Source: Bacteroidales bacterium (GTDB lineage Bacteria; Bacteroidota; Bacteroidia; Bacteroidales; BM520). From it: DNA of 64,000 bases. The DNA lies in contig JAISNV010000023.1 of assembly GCA_031276035.1 (NCBI GenBank), positions 1 through 64,000 on the forward strand, in the 5' to 3' direction. Every line of letters begins with the position of its first letter. Positions within the stretch are counted from its first letter, which is position 1. Of this stretch, positions 32,391 through 41,347 are shown one piece after another. The notes beneath the pieces were generated by a model. That model did not search any database and was not told where the DNA came from. It saw only the letters and a list, made by a program, of their open reading frames with translations. Position numbers and translations under genes: made by a program.

Positions 32391-33779
32391 ATGTTTGACA
32401 AGTCTGTTTATATCCGCCGAAGAAACAATTTGCAACAAAAAGTTTCTTCGGGAATAATTTTGATTCTCGGTAACAACGAAGTTGCTTTCAATTATCCAAG
32501 TAATACTTATAAATGGCGTCAAGACAGTAATTTTTCCTATTTTTTCGGAATAAACTTGCAAGGTCTCGCCGGAATTATTGATATCGACTCTAATGAACAT
32601 ATTATCTTCGGTAACGAACTTACTTTGGATGATATCATTTGGATGGGTCCGCAACCGACTTTAAAGGATAATGCCTCAAAAGTCGGAGTTACAAAAACTA
32701 AAGAATATACCGAGTTAAAACCGTATCTTGATAAAGTTATCAAGCAAGGAAGGAAAATAAATTTCCTTCCTGCTTATAGAGGAGAGCATTTCATTGAGCT
32801 CGAAAACCTACTCGGAATAAATCATACGGTTATTAACAAATATGTTTCTCTTGAACTTATTAAAGCCGTTATCTCCTTGAGGGAAATTAAGGAAGATATT
32901 GAAATTGTAGAAATTGAAAGAGCAGTGAATGTTGCTTATGAAATGCACGTTACCGCAATGAAGATGGCAAAGCCCGGTATTTACGAGCATGAAATTGCCG
33001 GAACTATTGAAGGAATTGCCTTAAAATACGGCGGAAGTGTTTCTTTTCCTGTAATTCTTTCCATTAACGGACAAATTCTTCATAATCATGAACATCATAA
33101 TTTGCTGAAAGAAGGCAGAATGCTTGTTGTTGATGCCGGAGCCGAAACAGATACTTTGTACGATAGTGATATTACACGCTCTACGCCTGTTGGCGGAAAA
33201 TTCAACAACAGACAAAAAGCTATCTATGAAGCTGTCCTCGCCGCAAACATGAAAGGAATTGAAAATATTAAACCGGGACATTCAAACGTTGAAAATCATA
33301 TTGCCGCCGTCAGTATTTTGTTGGAACATCTCAAAGGCTTGAGTATGATTAAAGGTAATGTTCAGGATGCTGTAATGGCAGGTGCAGGCGGATTTTTCAT
33401 GCCGCACGGACTGGGCCATCAATTGGGAATGGATGTTCACGACATGGAAGGCTTCGGAGAAGATTTGGTTGGTTATGATGAAAAACACAAACGTAGTTCT
33501 ATTACTGGTATCAGGTCTTTACGTATGGGCAAAGAATTGAAGCCAGGACATGTTTTTACTGTTGAACCGGGTTGTTACTTTATTCCTGCCCTATTCGATA
33601 AATGGAAAGGCGAAGGTTTATGCAAAGAGTTCATCAATTACGATGAAGTTGAAAAATACCTTGATTTCGGTGGAATAAGAATCGAAGATAATGTTCTTGT
33701 AACTCCCGACGGACATAAAGTTTTAGGCAAACCTATACCTAAGACTGTGGAAGAGGTTGAAGCGATTGCTAAACAATAA
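32391..33779 (+). CDS. pepP: Xaa-Pro aminopeptidase (aminopeptidase P, M24B)
   Basis: The 462-residue cytosolic metalloprotease removes N-terminal residues before proline. It has an N-terminal creatinase-like domain (1-170) and a C-terminal pita-bread domain with the metal ligands in LVVDAGAETDTLYDSDITRS, HGLGHQLGMDVHD, FTVEPGCYF and GGIRIEDNVLV. The ATG at 32391 is chosen over a TTG two codons earlier. It starts 18 bases after rprY and may share its transcript. A strong terminator follows. Confidence 0.93.
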   Translation: MFDKSVYIRRRNNLQQKVSSGIILILGNNEVAFNYPSNTYKWRQDSNFSYFFGINLQGLAGIIDIDSNEHIIFGNELTLDDIIWMGPQPTLKDNASKVGVTKTKEYTELKPYLDKVIKQGRKINFLPAYRGEHFIELENLLGINHTVINKYVSLELIKAVISLREIKEDIEIVEIERAVNVAYEMHVTAMKMAKPGIYEHEIAGTIEGIALKYGGSVSFPVILSINGQILHNHEHHNLLKEGRMLVVDAGAETDTLYDSDITRSTPVGGKFNNRQKAIYEAVLAANMKGIENIKPGHSNVENHIAAVSILLEHLKGLSMIKGNVQDAVMAGAGGFFMPHGLGHQLGMDVHDMEGFGEDLVGYDEKHKRSSITGIRSLRMGKELKPGHVFTVEPGCYFIPALFDKWKGEGLCKEFINYDEVEKYLDFGGIRIEDNVLVTPDGHKVLGKPIPKTVEEVEAIAKQ

Positions 33780-33820
33780 TCGAAGAGTTTTAATTAACCC
33801 TTTATTTTAAATTTATTTTG

Positions 33821-33866
33821 AAGGGTAAAGACGTAAGAATTTTACATCTTTACCCTTGTTTTTTTA
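33821..33866. terminator. Bidirectional intrinsic terminator
   Basis: AAGGGTAAAGA (33821-33831) and TCTTTACCCTT (33847-33857) form a perfect 11-bp stem followed on the plus strand by a seven-T run. It lies between the convergent pepP and T9SS repeat-protein genes; the T-run overlaps the last codons of the latter. Confidence 0.8.
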
Positions 33867-35426
33867 TTGTTTTATAATCTTATCGGTTATAACGCCCTTA
33901 TCTGTTGTAACATGTAAAATATACATTCCCGACGGAAGGTTTTCGATATTTATCTTCGAAACATTTGTTTGCATTATCTTTTTTCCTGTAAGATTAAAAA
34001 TAGAAACAGATTCAATTTCACAATCGTTAGTAGAAATGTTTATTTCATTTGTTGCTGGATTCGGATAAAAGGAAATATCTTTTTTAGATGTAATTACATC
34101 ATCAATACCGAACGGATTAGAAGCTTTGGTGTAAGATATTTCTATTTTATGGCAATATCTTGATAATTCGCTTTTCCCATTATTATAATATAAATATATC
34201 TCGCCATTAGCAATATCCCACTGTTGGTCAATCCATCGCCAAAAATCGCCAAAAATAGGATTATTATTTTCATCATAAGAAAAATTAGTTTTGTCTCCGT
34301 CTATCCAATTATTATTTCCCCAATCTTGATATAAACTGGATATTAAATTATTGTTTTGATATGTATGAACATATCTATGAATATTAACCCATTCATTATC
34401 CCACGCTTGAGTTAATTCATTAATCATATTATTATTTTGATCATAAGTATATGAATATAACATGTCTTTAATCCATCCGTTATTCCACCATACTTCATAA
34501 AGTTCGGTCAACATATTTTTGTTATTATCATAAGTAAGTAACGTCCGCTCATAATTTTCCCATTCATCTCCGTTCCATTCTTGAAATATAACTAAAACTA
34601 TATTGTTATTTTGATCATATTCAGCAAAAGCATATTCCCAATTTTCCCATTCACTACCATCCCATTCCTGGTATAAAGATGATAAAATATTATTTTTATT
34701 ATCGTAAGTATAAGAATACATTTCTCCGTTAATCCAAACGCCTTCATCCCAATATTGAGACTTTTCCGTTAATAAATTGTTGGAATTATCATACGTATTA
34801 ACAATTTGCTCAATGTTTTCCCAACTATTACCTGTCCATTCTTGATAAGTCTCCGACAATAAATTATTATTATTATCATAAGTAATAACTAAATAAGAAT
34901 CATTAACCCATTGATTATTGCTCCATTCTTGATCTAAAGCAGTTAATATATCATTGTTATGATTATAAGTATATGTAATAAAAGTAGAATTATACAATAC
35001 GTTATCATAATAATACTGCATCAACTCCGTCAAAATGTTATTCTTACTATCATAAGTAAAAGAAAACATTTGTTGTGTTACCCATTCATCGTTTTCCTGA
35101 TTTTGTATGGTGCGAACAGATAAATATCCGTTATCATTATAAGTATAAACCTCCCTTGAGTTAATATATTCAAAATATCCATAATCAAAATAATAGATCC
35201 AAATAGTATCCGGTTCCCACCAGTCTTCGGAAATAACCATTTTATTTGCACCGGATTTAACAATTAATAAGTTTGAATGGCTTAATGTTTTGTCATTAAC
35301 CTTTTCCGAAAGTGATTTTTTCTTCTGAAAGGTTTCAAATGGTTTCATTGGTGTAAATGTTTGGGCCTCTGCATTGAACCCAATAATAATTAACAATACC
35401 ATTAAAAGTGTCAAAGAATTTTTCAT
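33864..35426 (-). CDS. T9SS-secreted protein with tandem YD-like repeats
   Basis: The 520-residue protein has a signal peptide (ending FNAEA). From residue about 95 to 415 it has about ten imperfect repeats of roughly 31 residues with the pattern 'Y(T)YDxNNNxLxxxxQEWxxxxWxN'. The C-terminal 75 residues (SFYPNPATNEINIS ... GMYILHVTTDKGVITDKIIKQ) are a type A T9SS sorting domain, which directs export through the outer membrane and surface attachment. The repeats recall YD/RHS-type beta-strand repeats but are much more regular and Trp/Asn rich. The ligand is unknown. A TATCTTTG promoter lies at 35454-35461 on the same strand. Confidence 0.85.
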   Translation of the reverse strand: MKNSLTLLMVLLIIIGFNAEAQTFTPMKPFETFQKKKSLSEKVNDKTLSHSNLLIVKSGANKMVISEDWWEPDTIWIYYFDYGYFEYINSREVYTYNDNGYLSVRTIQNQENDEWVTQQMFSFTYDSKNNILTELMQYYYDNVLYNSTFITYTYNHNNDILTALDQEWSNNQWVNDSYLVITYDNNNNLLSETYQEWTGNSWENIEQIVNTYDNSNNLLTEKSQYWDEGVWINGEMYSYTYDNKNNILSSLYQEWDGSEWENWEYAFAEYDQNNNIVLVIFQEWNGDEWENYERTLLTYDNNKNMLTELYEVWWNNGWIKDMLYSYTYDQNNNMINELTQAWDNEWVNIHRYVHTYQNNNLISSLYQDWGNNNWIDGDKTNFSYDENNNPIFGDFWRWIDQQWDIANGEIYLYYNNGKSELSRYCHKIEISYTKASNPFGIDDVITSKKDISFYPNPATNEINISTNDCEIESVSIFNLTGKKIMQTNVSKINIENLPSGMYILHVTTDKGVITDKIIKQ

Positions 35427-35453
35427 AGTTTAAGTATTTAAATTTTATATTTG

Positions 35454-35461
35454 CAAAGATA
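35454..35461 (-). promoter_or_regulatory. -7 promoter element of the T9SS repeat-protein gene
   Basis: The minus strand reads TATCTTTG, 28 bases before the start codon at 35426. The 314-base divergent gap to the next gene otherwise holds a second TATCTTTG at 35619-35626 on the plus strand and AT-rich sequence. Confidence 0.6.
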
Positions 35462-35618
35462 GTGTTTATATTCATTCGAATAATTGTTATAAAAAAAAAT
35501 TGAAAATTAAAACTCACTGATTTTTTGAATATTTAATAAAATATAAAATCCTTTTCGGACAAAGAATTCGACGCATCAAAAATTCTTTTACTGTTATATT
35601 ACGAATAATTTTTTTTAC

Positions 35619-35626
35619 TATCTTTG
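35619..35626 (+). promoter_or_regulatory. -7 promoter element of the GNAT-like gene at 35741
   Basis: TATCTTTG followed by GCGCC lies 115 bases before the ATG. The leader is AT-rich and has no strong hairpin. Confidence 0.55.
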
Positions 35627-35740
35627 CGCCCTTTCGTAATTTGCTTTTTTTATAAAAATAAATTTACGATTTTGAGCGGAATTATAATAATTCAACTCTT
35701 TTTCAATTTCTTAATATATTAATTATATAATAAATAAAGA

Positions 35741-36874
35741 ATGAATGTTAGCATTCATGAAGTATTAACTTCGAAAGATCTGAAGAAATTCATTTGGTTT
35801 GGTATTAATTTATATATAAATGATAAGTACGCGATTCCAAAATTGTTTATCGACGACAAAACAAACTTATCAAAAAAGAAAAATCCTGCTTTTGAGTTTT
35901 GTGATACAAAAATTTTTCTTGCCTACAAAGATGGAAAAATTGTCGGTAGAATAATGGGCATTATTAATCCTGTGGCAAATGAAATCTGGCAAAGTAAATA
36001 TGCCCGTTTCGGATGGATTGAATTTATTAATGATTATGACGTTTCTAAAGCTTTATTGGATGCCGTAACCAAATGGGCAAAATCTAAAGGGATGGAATAC
36101 CTGCAAGGCCCTATGGGATTTACTGATTTTGATCCGGAAGGAATGTTGGTTGAAGGTTTTGATAAACCCGGAACTCTTGTAGGTTTATACAACTTTCCGT
36201 ATTATCCAGAACATCTTGAAAAATATGGCTTTATCAAGGAAATTGATTGGAAAGAATACTATATAACCATTCCTGAAGCTGTTCCCGGAAAATTTCTGCA
36301 GGCTGCCAATATTGCAAGAGAAAGGTATAAACTTTCTTATGCCAAACCGAAAGATTTGAAAGATTTATCTCAAAGATACGGTTATAAGTTGTTTGATTTG
36401 ATTAATGTTTGTTACAAAGATTTATATCAATATTCTGAACTGAACAAAAAGCAAATAAACTTCTATATAAAATTGTATCTGAGCTTTCTGCGTTTAGATA
36501 CAATTTGCTTAATTGTTGATGAAAATGATCAGTTAATATCTTTCGGCATCACAATTCCAAATCTAACTAAAGCTTTACAAAAAGCAAAAGGCAGACTTTT
36601 TCCTTTTGGTTGGTTTTATCTTTTACATGCATTGCGTAAAAATGATGTCATTGACTTTTGTCTAATTGCCGTACATCCCGATTATCAAAACAAAGGTGTA
36701 AGTGCCATGCTGTTTGCGGATTTAATTCCCAAATATAATAAAAACGGATTCAGACATGCCGAAAGTAATCCGGAACTTGAAACCAATATTAAAGTATCTT
36801 CACAATGGAAAAGTTTTGAGCATTATTCACACAAAAGAAGACGTGTGTTTATAAAGAAATTATCTTCTGACTAA
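35741..36874 (+). CDS. GNAT-fold acetyltransferase-like protein
   Basis: The 377-residue cytosolic protein has a GNAT-like C-terminal half: DVIDFCLIAVHPDYQNKGVSAMLFADLI (about 300-327) contains the V-x-P-x-Y-Q/R-x-x-G-V/I acetyl-CoA loop. Its N-terminal half (VGRIMGIINPVANEIW, then RFGWIEFINDYDV and GPMGFTDFDPEGMLVEGF) looks like a second GNAT fold that has lost the cofactor loop. I know similar double-GNAT proteins of unknown substrate from Bacteroidota. It has its own promoter. Confidence 0.75.
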   Translation: MNVSIHEVLTSKDLKKFIWFGINLYINDKYAIPKLFIDDKTNLSKKKNPAFEFCDTKIFLAYKDGKIVGRIMGIINPVANEIWQSKYARFGWIEFINDYDVSKALLDAVTKWAKSKGMEYLQGPMGFTDFDPEGMLVEGFDKPGTLVGLYNFPYYPEHLEKYGFIKEIDWKEYYITIPEAVPGKFLQAANIARERYKLSYAKPKDLKDLSQRYGYKLFDLINVCYKDLYQYSELNKKQINFYIKLYLSFLRLDTICLIVDENDQLISFGITIPNLTKALQKAKGRLFPFGWFYLLHALRKNDVIDFCLIAVHPDYQNKGVSAMLFADLIPKYNKNGFRHAESNPELETNIKVSSQWKSFEHYSHKRRRVFIKKLSSD

Positions 36875-37079
36875 AAATATTATTTTAAGCAGAATAATAA
36901 TTCGGAAATTACAAATTCCAGGTTTTGACAGTTTCAGATTAAAATACTTATAATTTATATTTTTTAATATCTCAGGTTTTTACACACTGATTCATTTTAT
37001 TCTTTTTATTTCAATCTCGTTTTTGTACTTAATTACTCATCACTATATTCCATAACATATAATTTTCCTAAAATCTTCG

Positions 37080-37087
37080 TATATTTG
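37080..37087 (+). promoter_or_regulatory. -7 promoter element of the PlsC-like gene
   Basis: TATATTTG matches TAnnTTTG and is followed 24 bases later by the GTG at 37112. An in-frame TTG at 37085 overlaps the element and cannot be the start. The preceding 200 bases are AT-rich without other signals. Confidence 0.55.
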
Positions 37088-37111
37088 CGCGGTAAAAATT
37101 ATATTCATTTT

Positions 37112-37669
37112 GTGAGTAAGTTCGGAAGCAAATTATCAAGTTTTTTTCTCATGTTATTCGGCTGGGATACCGAAAATCTACACGGTTTTGATTCTGTAGA
37201 AAAAGCTGTACTGATAATGGTTCCGCATACAAGCATCTGGGATTTTGTAGTAGGAAAGATGGTTGTTTGTAAATACAATCGAAAATGTGTGTTCTTCATA
37301 AAAAAAGAAGCTTTCTCATGGCCAATAATAGGAAAGATTTTAAAGAAATTAGGAGGAATTCCTATCAATCGGGGACATGTAAATACCCATGTTGATGATG
37401 CTGTTGAAGCTTTAAACAATAATACCCAACTTTGGGTTATCATAACTCCCGAAGGTACCAGAAAAAAAGTATCGAGATGGAAAAGCGGATTTCACAGAAT
37501 AGCTCTGAAAGCTGATGTCCCTATCTTAATTTCTTATATCGACTATAAGAAACGTAAAGCTACAGTTGTTGAAAAAATTTATCCGACGCAAGATTTTAAC
37601 ACCGATATGAAAAAGATTCTACCCTATTACGACGGTGTACGGGGATTACACATAAAAGAACGAGTATAA
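37112..37669 (+). CDS. 1-acyl-sn-glycerol-3-phosphate acyltransferase-like protein
   Basis: The 186-residue membrane-associated acyltransferase has the HX4D catalytic motif in VPHTSIWDF (about 38-45) and the substrate motif ITPEGTRKKVSRWKSGF (about 111-127), as in PlsC-type enzymes. FFIKKEAFSWPIIGKILKKLGGIPINR is the usual linking block. It probably transfers an acyl chain to a lysophospholipid or related lipid. GTG at 37112 is taken as the start since the promoter falls just before it. It is convergent with lpxD, 35 bases away. Confidence 0.85.
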   Translation: MSKFGSKLSSFFLMLFGWDTENLHGFDSVEKAVLIMVPHTSIWDFVVGKMVVCKYNRKCVFFIKKEAFSWPIIGKILKKLGGIPINRGHVNTHVDDAVEALNNNTQLWVIITPEGTRKKVSRWKSGFHRIALKADVPILISYIDYKKRKATVVEKIYPTQDFNTDMKKILPYYDGVRGLHIKERV

Positions 37670-37703
37670 AAAAGAAAAAAAATCGGAACAAAAAACTTAA
37701 AAA

Positions 37704-38639
37704 TTAATTATCCAGTTTTTTCAGAATATCAGGAAGATTTCTTAATGCGGCCAACTCTCTCCATTTTTTGTGTGCATCAATAGCAGGAACGCCAAAAACA
37801 ACTTGTCCGGGCGCAACCGACTTATCCACCGCCGATGTAGCCAATATAACGGCTCCTTTACCAATTACAAGATCTTTGTTTATTGCGGATTTAGACCAAA
37901 CAATAACATCATCTTCAATAATTGCTACTCCGGCAATTGAACAATGGCAACCTATAAGACAGTTTTTTCCGATTACGGTATCATGACCGACTTGCACATG
38001 ATTATCAAATTTTGTACCTTGACCTATTCTCGTATCACCGGTAACACCTTTGTCTATTGTACACAAAGCGCCTATTTCAACATCATCTTCGATAATAACA
38101 TTTCCGCAAGTCTCAAATTTTCTGTATTTACCGTTTTTCTTTTGAAAATAAAACGCATCACCTCCTATAATAGAACCCGACTGAATGATAACATTATTAC
38201 CTATAACAACATCATCATATATGGATACATTAGAATGAATGATGCAGCCCTCGCCTATTACAACATTATTTCCGACAAAACAATTCGGCTGAATTACAGA
38301 ACCTTTACCAATTTTAGCGGTATCACTAACATTTGTATCGGAAGAAACAAAAGGTTTAAAATGCTTAATCAATCGAACAAAAGCAGCAAAAGGATCATCG
38401 GAAATTAATAAAAGTTTTCCTTCAGGAACCTCAACATCTTCAGTATTAATTAAAATTATATCCGCTTTTGAATTTAATATTTTGCTATAATATTTCGGAT
38501 GGTCAACAAAAGAGATATCGCCTTTTTCAACCATATGCACCTCGTTCAATCCTAATATTTCAACATTAAGATTTCCCTTTGGTTTTGCGCCGGTAATTTC
38601 CAAAATTGTTTCAAGAGTAATATTGGTAGTAAATTTCAT
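37704..38639 (-). CDS. lpxD: UDP-3-O-acylglucosamine N-acyltransferase-like LpxD
   Basis: The 311-residue protein has an N-terminal LpxD-type domain (LEITGAKPKGN...ISFVDHPKYYSKI) and a left-handed beta-helix of hexapeptide repeats from residue about 100 to 270 (IGKGSVIQPNCFVGNNVVIGEG...). The catalytic His of the acyl transfer lies in the DNHVQVGHDTVIGKN segment. It adds the amide-linked acyl chain in lipid A synthesis. It is about 30 residues shorter than Escherichia coli LpxD, mostly at the C-terminal helical end. The gene stands alone, 66 bases after efp; the rest of the lipid A operon is not here, so it may be a second LpxD-like copy. Confidence 0.85.
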   Translation of the reverse strand: MKFTTNITLETILEITGAKPKGNLNVEILGLNEVHMVEKGDISFVDHPKYYSKILNSKADIILINTEDVEVPEGKLLLISDDPFAAFVRLIKHFKPFVSSDTNVSDTAKIGKGSVIQPNCFVGNNVVIGEGCIIHSNVSIYDDVVIGNNVIIQSGSIIGGDAFYFQKKNGKYRKFETCGNVIIEDDVEIGALCTIDKGVTGDTRIGQGTKFDNHVQVGHDTVIGKNCLIGCHCSIAGVAIIEDDVIVWSKSAINKDLVIGKGAVILATSAVDKSVAPGQVVFGVPAIDAHKKWRELAALRNLPDILKKLDN

Positions 38640-38705
38640 GCTCTAATGTATTTGTGAAAAAATCAACAAATTATTTAAACTGTAAACAAATTTAGAAAAC
38701 TTAAT

Positions 38706-39272
38706 TTATTCTTTAACTCTCTCGGAATATTCTCCGGTACGAGTATCAACTTTTATTTTTTCTCCGGTATTAATGAAAAGCGGAATTTTTACAATTGCGC
38801 CGGTTTCAAGAGTTGCATCTTTCATAGTATTAGTTGCGGTATTGCCTCTTTCGCCCGGTTCTGTGTAAGTAATTCTAAGTTCAACAAAAGGAGGAAGGTC
38901 GCAAGTTAAAGGAGTTTCAGTATCAGCATGAAAAACTATCTCAACCGTTTGTCCTTCCAATAAGAATTGCGGTGTAGGTATCATATCCTCCTCAATAACA
39001 GTATCTTCCCATGTCTCTTGGTTTATAAAATGATATCCGAGATCATCTTTATATGAATATTGGTATTGACGTCTCTCAACTCTTGCAATATCTATTTTAA
39101 CACCAGCTGTAAAAGTATTCGGAATAACTCTTCCTGTTTTTAAGTTTTTTAATTTTGTTCTTACGAAAGCCGGACCTTTTCCCGGTTTTACATGCTGAAA
39201 TTCAACAATAGTATACAAATCTCCATTAAATTCAATACATAAACCGTTTCTAAAATCTGCTGTTGTAGCCAT
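38706..39272 (-). CDS. efp: Elongation factor P
   Basis: The 188-residue three-domain factor (KOW-like N-terminal domain plus two OB folds) relieves ribosome stalling at polyproline. [20 protein letters not shown] holds the loop with the modified Lys position, and the C-terminal signature reads [19 protein letters not shown]. The start [10 protein letters not shown] at 39272 is chosen. A longer in-frame start at 39299 would lie within the promoter element (39297-39304, minus strand). Confidence 0.96.
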   Translation of the reverse strand: MATTADFRNGLCIEFNGDLYTIVEFQHVKPGKGPAFVRTKLKNLKTGRVIPNTFTAGVKIDIARVERRQYQYSYKDDLGYHFINQETWEDTVIEEDMIPTPQFLLEGQTVEIVFHADTETPLTCDLPPFVELRITYTEPGERGNTATNTMKDATLETGAIVKIPLFINTGEKIKVDTRTGEYSERVKE

Positions 39273-39296
39273 ATACAGTTTTTTAAAATTCGAGCG

Positions 39297-39304
39297 CAAA
39301 GATA
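39297..39304 (-). promoter_or_regulatory. -7 promoter element of efp
   Basis: TATCTTTG on the minus strand, 25 bases before the efp ATG at 39272. The stretch from here to 39510 is AT-rich and shows no gene. Confidence 0.65.
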
Positions 39305-39513
39305 ATATATTAATTGAAAATTACCAATTGCGGCGGACATTTTTTGAAAAAGGAAATGAAATTACTAAGACTAAAAGCATGAAATTACAAAAAGTACAAA
39401 GATGAAAAGAAAAGAAAGGCAAATAAGGAAACTTGCGGATTATGTAATTTTTATAAATTTGTTGGATTTAAATAATTATCATCTGCAAATTATCCAACAT
39501 CAATTAATTTTAT

Positions 39514-39521
39514 TACTTTTG
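39514..39521 (+). promoter_or_regulatory. -7 promoter element and leader of the ABC-F gene
   Basis: TACTTTTG fits TAnnTTTG. The leader to the ATG at 39659 is about 130 bases. It contains two tiny frames that overlap at ATGA: ATG TTA CTC TTA TGA and ATG AAA ATT AAT GAA TAA, followed by a C-run/G-run (CCCCCCAAAGGG). Confidence 0.5.
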
Positions 39522-39658
39522 CAATTCAAATAAATGTTACTCTTATGAAAATTAATGAATAAACTATAGTTGAGATAAAAGATCCCCCCAAAGGGATTTG
39601 AAATAAAGATATGAATCTTTTTTCAATTCTTAATTTATTAATTCATAATTTTCACAAA

Positions 39659-41260
39659 ATGAGCTTACTAACAATAAATAACTTATCATACTGTCATCCC
39701 AATAAAGACATTCTTTTTAAAAATATTAATCTTTCTGTTGCACAAGGAGAGAAAATTTCTTTAATCGGTAATAACGGAATAGGAAAATCGACTTTACTTA
39801 AAATAATTGCCGGAAACTTAATGCCAAACAGCGGAAACATTGTTTCAACGGGTAAAATTTATTATTTGCCACAACATTTCAGTCAATACAATGATCATGA
39901 TATTTCTTTCGCTTTAAATGTACAACATATTTTAAATGCCCTCAAAAGCATTCTGCTCGGTAGTACCGACCTCGATTTATATCATATTGTCGAAGATAAT
40001 TGGGATATTGAAGAAAAAATTGAAAAGGCTCTTGATTATTGGGGCTTAACAAATTTAGATATTAATAGGAAAATGGGAAGTTTAAGCGGTGGCGAAAAGA
40101 CCAAAGTTTTTCTCGCCGGAATTAATATCCATAAACCTGATATTATTTTGATGGATGAACCCACAAATCATCTTGATAAAGAAAGTAGAAAAATGCTTTA
40201 TGATTTTATCAAATCGAGTAAAGCAAGCATGATTATTGTAAGCCATGACCGCAATCTACTGAACCTAATTGATACGACATTGGAGTTCACCCCCGATGGA
40301 ATTATTTCTTACGGCGGAAATTATGAGTTTTACAAAACCGTCAAAGCACAAAATACGGCAATTTTACAAAAGCAGGTTGAAGAAAAAGAAAAGGAATTAC
40401 GCAAAGCTAAGAAAATTGCACGTGAAACTTTGGAACGTCAACAAAAACGTAGCGCTACGGCAAAGAAAAGTAATGCAAATAAAGGAATTCCGAGAATTGT
40501 TTTAAATAACCTGCAATCTGAGGCAGAGAAAAGTACGGGTAAATTAAAAGATTCTCATAACGAAAAAATTAATAACCTTTCTAATGATATAAAAGAACTT
40601 CAAAAGAAATCTTCATCATTAGCATCAAAAAATATAAAATTAAATGTAGAAGACGCCCAATTGCACAAAGGAAAATTACTTATAAATGCTATAAATATTA
40701 ATTTTTCTTACGATAAAAGAATGTTATGGAAAGACCGACTCAATTTTCAGATATACAGTGGTGATAGAATAAATATAAGCGGTGATAACGGTTCCGGAAA
40801 ATCGACTCTGATAAAACTCATTTTCGGCGAACTTCAGCCTACGGAAGGAAATATTCAAAGAAATTATTTCAGTAAAATTTATATAGATCAAGAATATTCG
40901 ATAATTGATAATGAACTAACTGTTTATGAACAGGCGGAGAAATACAATTCTCAGAATTATTCCGAACCTGAAATAAAATCAATTTTAACTCATTTTCTTT
41001 TTACTCAAAATTTCTGGGACAAAAAATGCAAAACATTAAGCGGCGGCGAAAAGATGAAGCTGCTGTTTTGCTGTATGGAGATAAATAATTCCTTTCCGGA
41101 TATGATTGCGCTCGACGAGCCAACCAATAATTTAGATATCAATAGTTTGGAAATCATTACTTCAACATTAAAATCTTACAGCGGTACAATTCTTATAATT
41201 TCTCACGATGAATATTTTTTAGATGAAGTAGGTATTAATAAGGAAATTATTATTTGTTAG
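39659..41260 (+). CDS. ABC-F type ATP-binding protein
   Basis: The 533-residue soluble protein has two ABC domains and no membrane segment. Walker A motifs are GNNGIGKST and GDNGSGKST; signature motifs are LSGGEKTKVFLA and LSGGEKMKLLF; Walker B regions are ILMDEPTNHLD and IALDEPTNNLD. A charged inter-domain linker (EEKEKELRKAKKIARETLERQQKR, about 245-270) is the P-site tRNA-interaction element of this class. These proteins act on ribosomes, either as general translation factors or as antibiotic-protection factors; which one cannot be told from sequence alone. An in-frame ATG 48 bases upstream (39611) is possible, but MSLLTINNLSY is the usual start. Confidence 0.88.
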   Translation: MSLLTINNLSYCHPNKDILFKNINLSVAQGEKISLIGNNGIGKSTLLKIIAGNLMPNSGNIVSTGKIYYLPQHFSQYNDHDISFALNVQHILNALKSILLGSTDLDLYHIVEDNWDIEEKIEKALDYWGLTNLDINRKMGSLSGGEKTKVFLAGINIHKPDIILMDEPTNHLDKESRKMLYDFIKSSKASMIIVSHDRNLLNLIDTTLEFTPDGIISYGGNYEFYKTVKAQNTAILQKQVEEKEKELRKAKKIARETLERQQKRSATAKKSNANKGIPRIVLNNLQSEAEKSTGKLKDSHNEKINNLSNDIKELQKKSSSLASKNIKLNVEDAQLHKGKLLINAININFSYDKRMLWKDRLNFQIYSGDRINISGDNGSGKSTLIKLIFGELQPTEGNIQRNYFSKIYIDQEYSIIDNELTVYEQAEKYNSQNYSEPEIKSILTHFLFTQNFWDKKCKTLSGGEKMKLLFCCMEINNSFPDMIALDEPTNNLDINSLEIITSTLKSYSGTILIISHDEYFLDEVGINKEIIIC

Positions 41261-41313
41261 ATATCCGTTTTTTACTACACTTAATTCTTAACTCCTAATT
41301 TTTAATTATTATA

Positions 41314-41321
41314 TATCTTTG
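41314..41321 (+). promoter_or_regulatory. -7 promoter element of the transglutaminase-like lipoprotein
   Basis: TATCTTTG, 26 bases before the ATG at 41348. The preceding 30 bases are a TTAATTCTTAACTCCTAATT-type low-complexity repeat that recurs elsewhere in the window. Confidence 0.6.
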
Positions 41322-41347
41322 TAATTAAATTTTAATTTTTTCAAACC

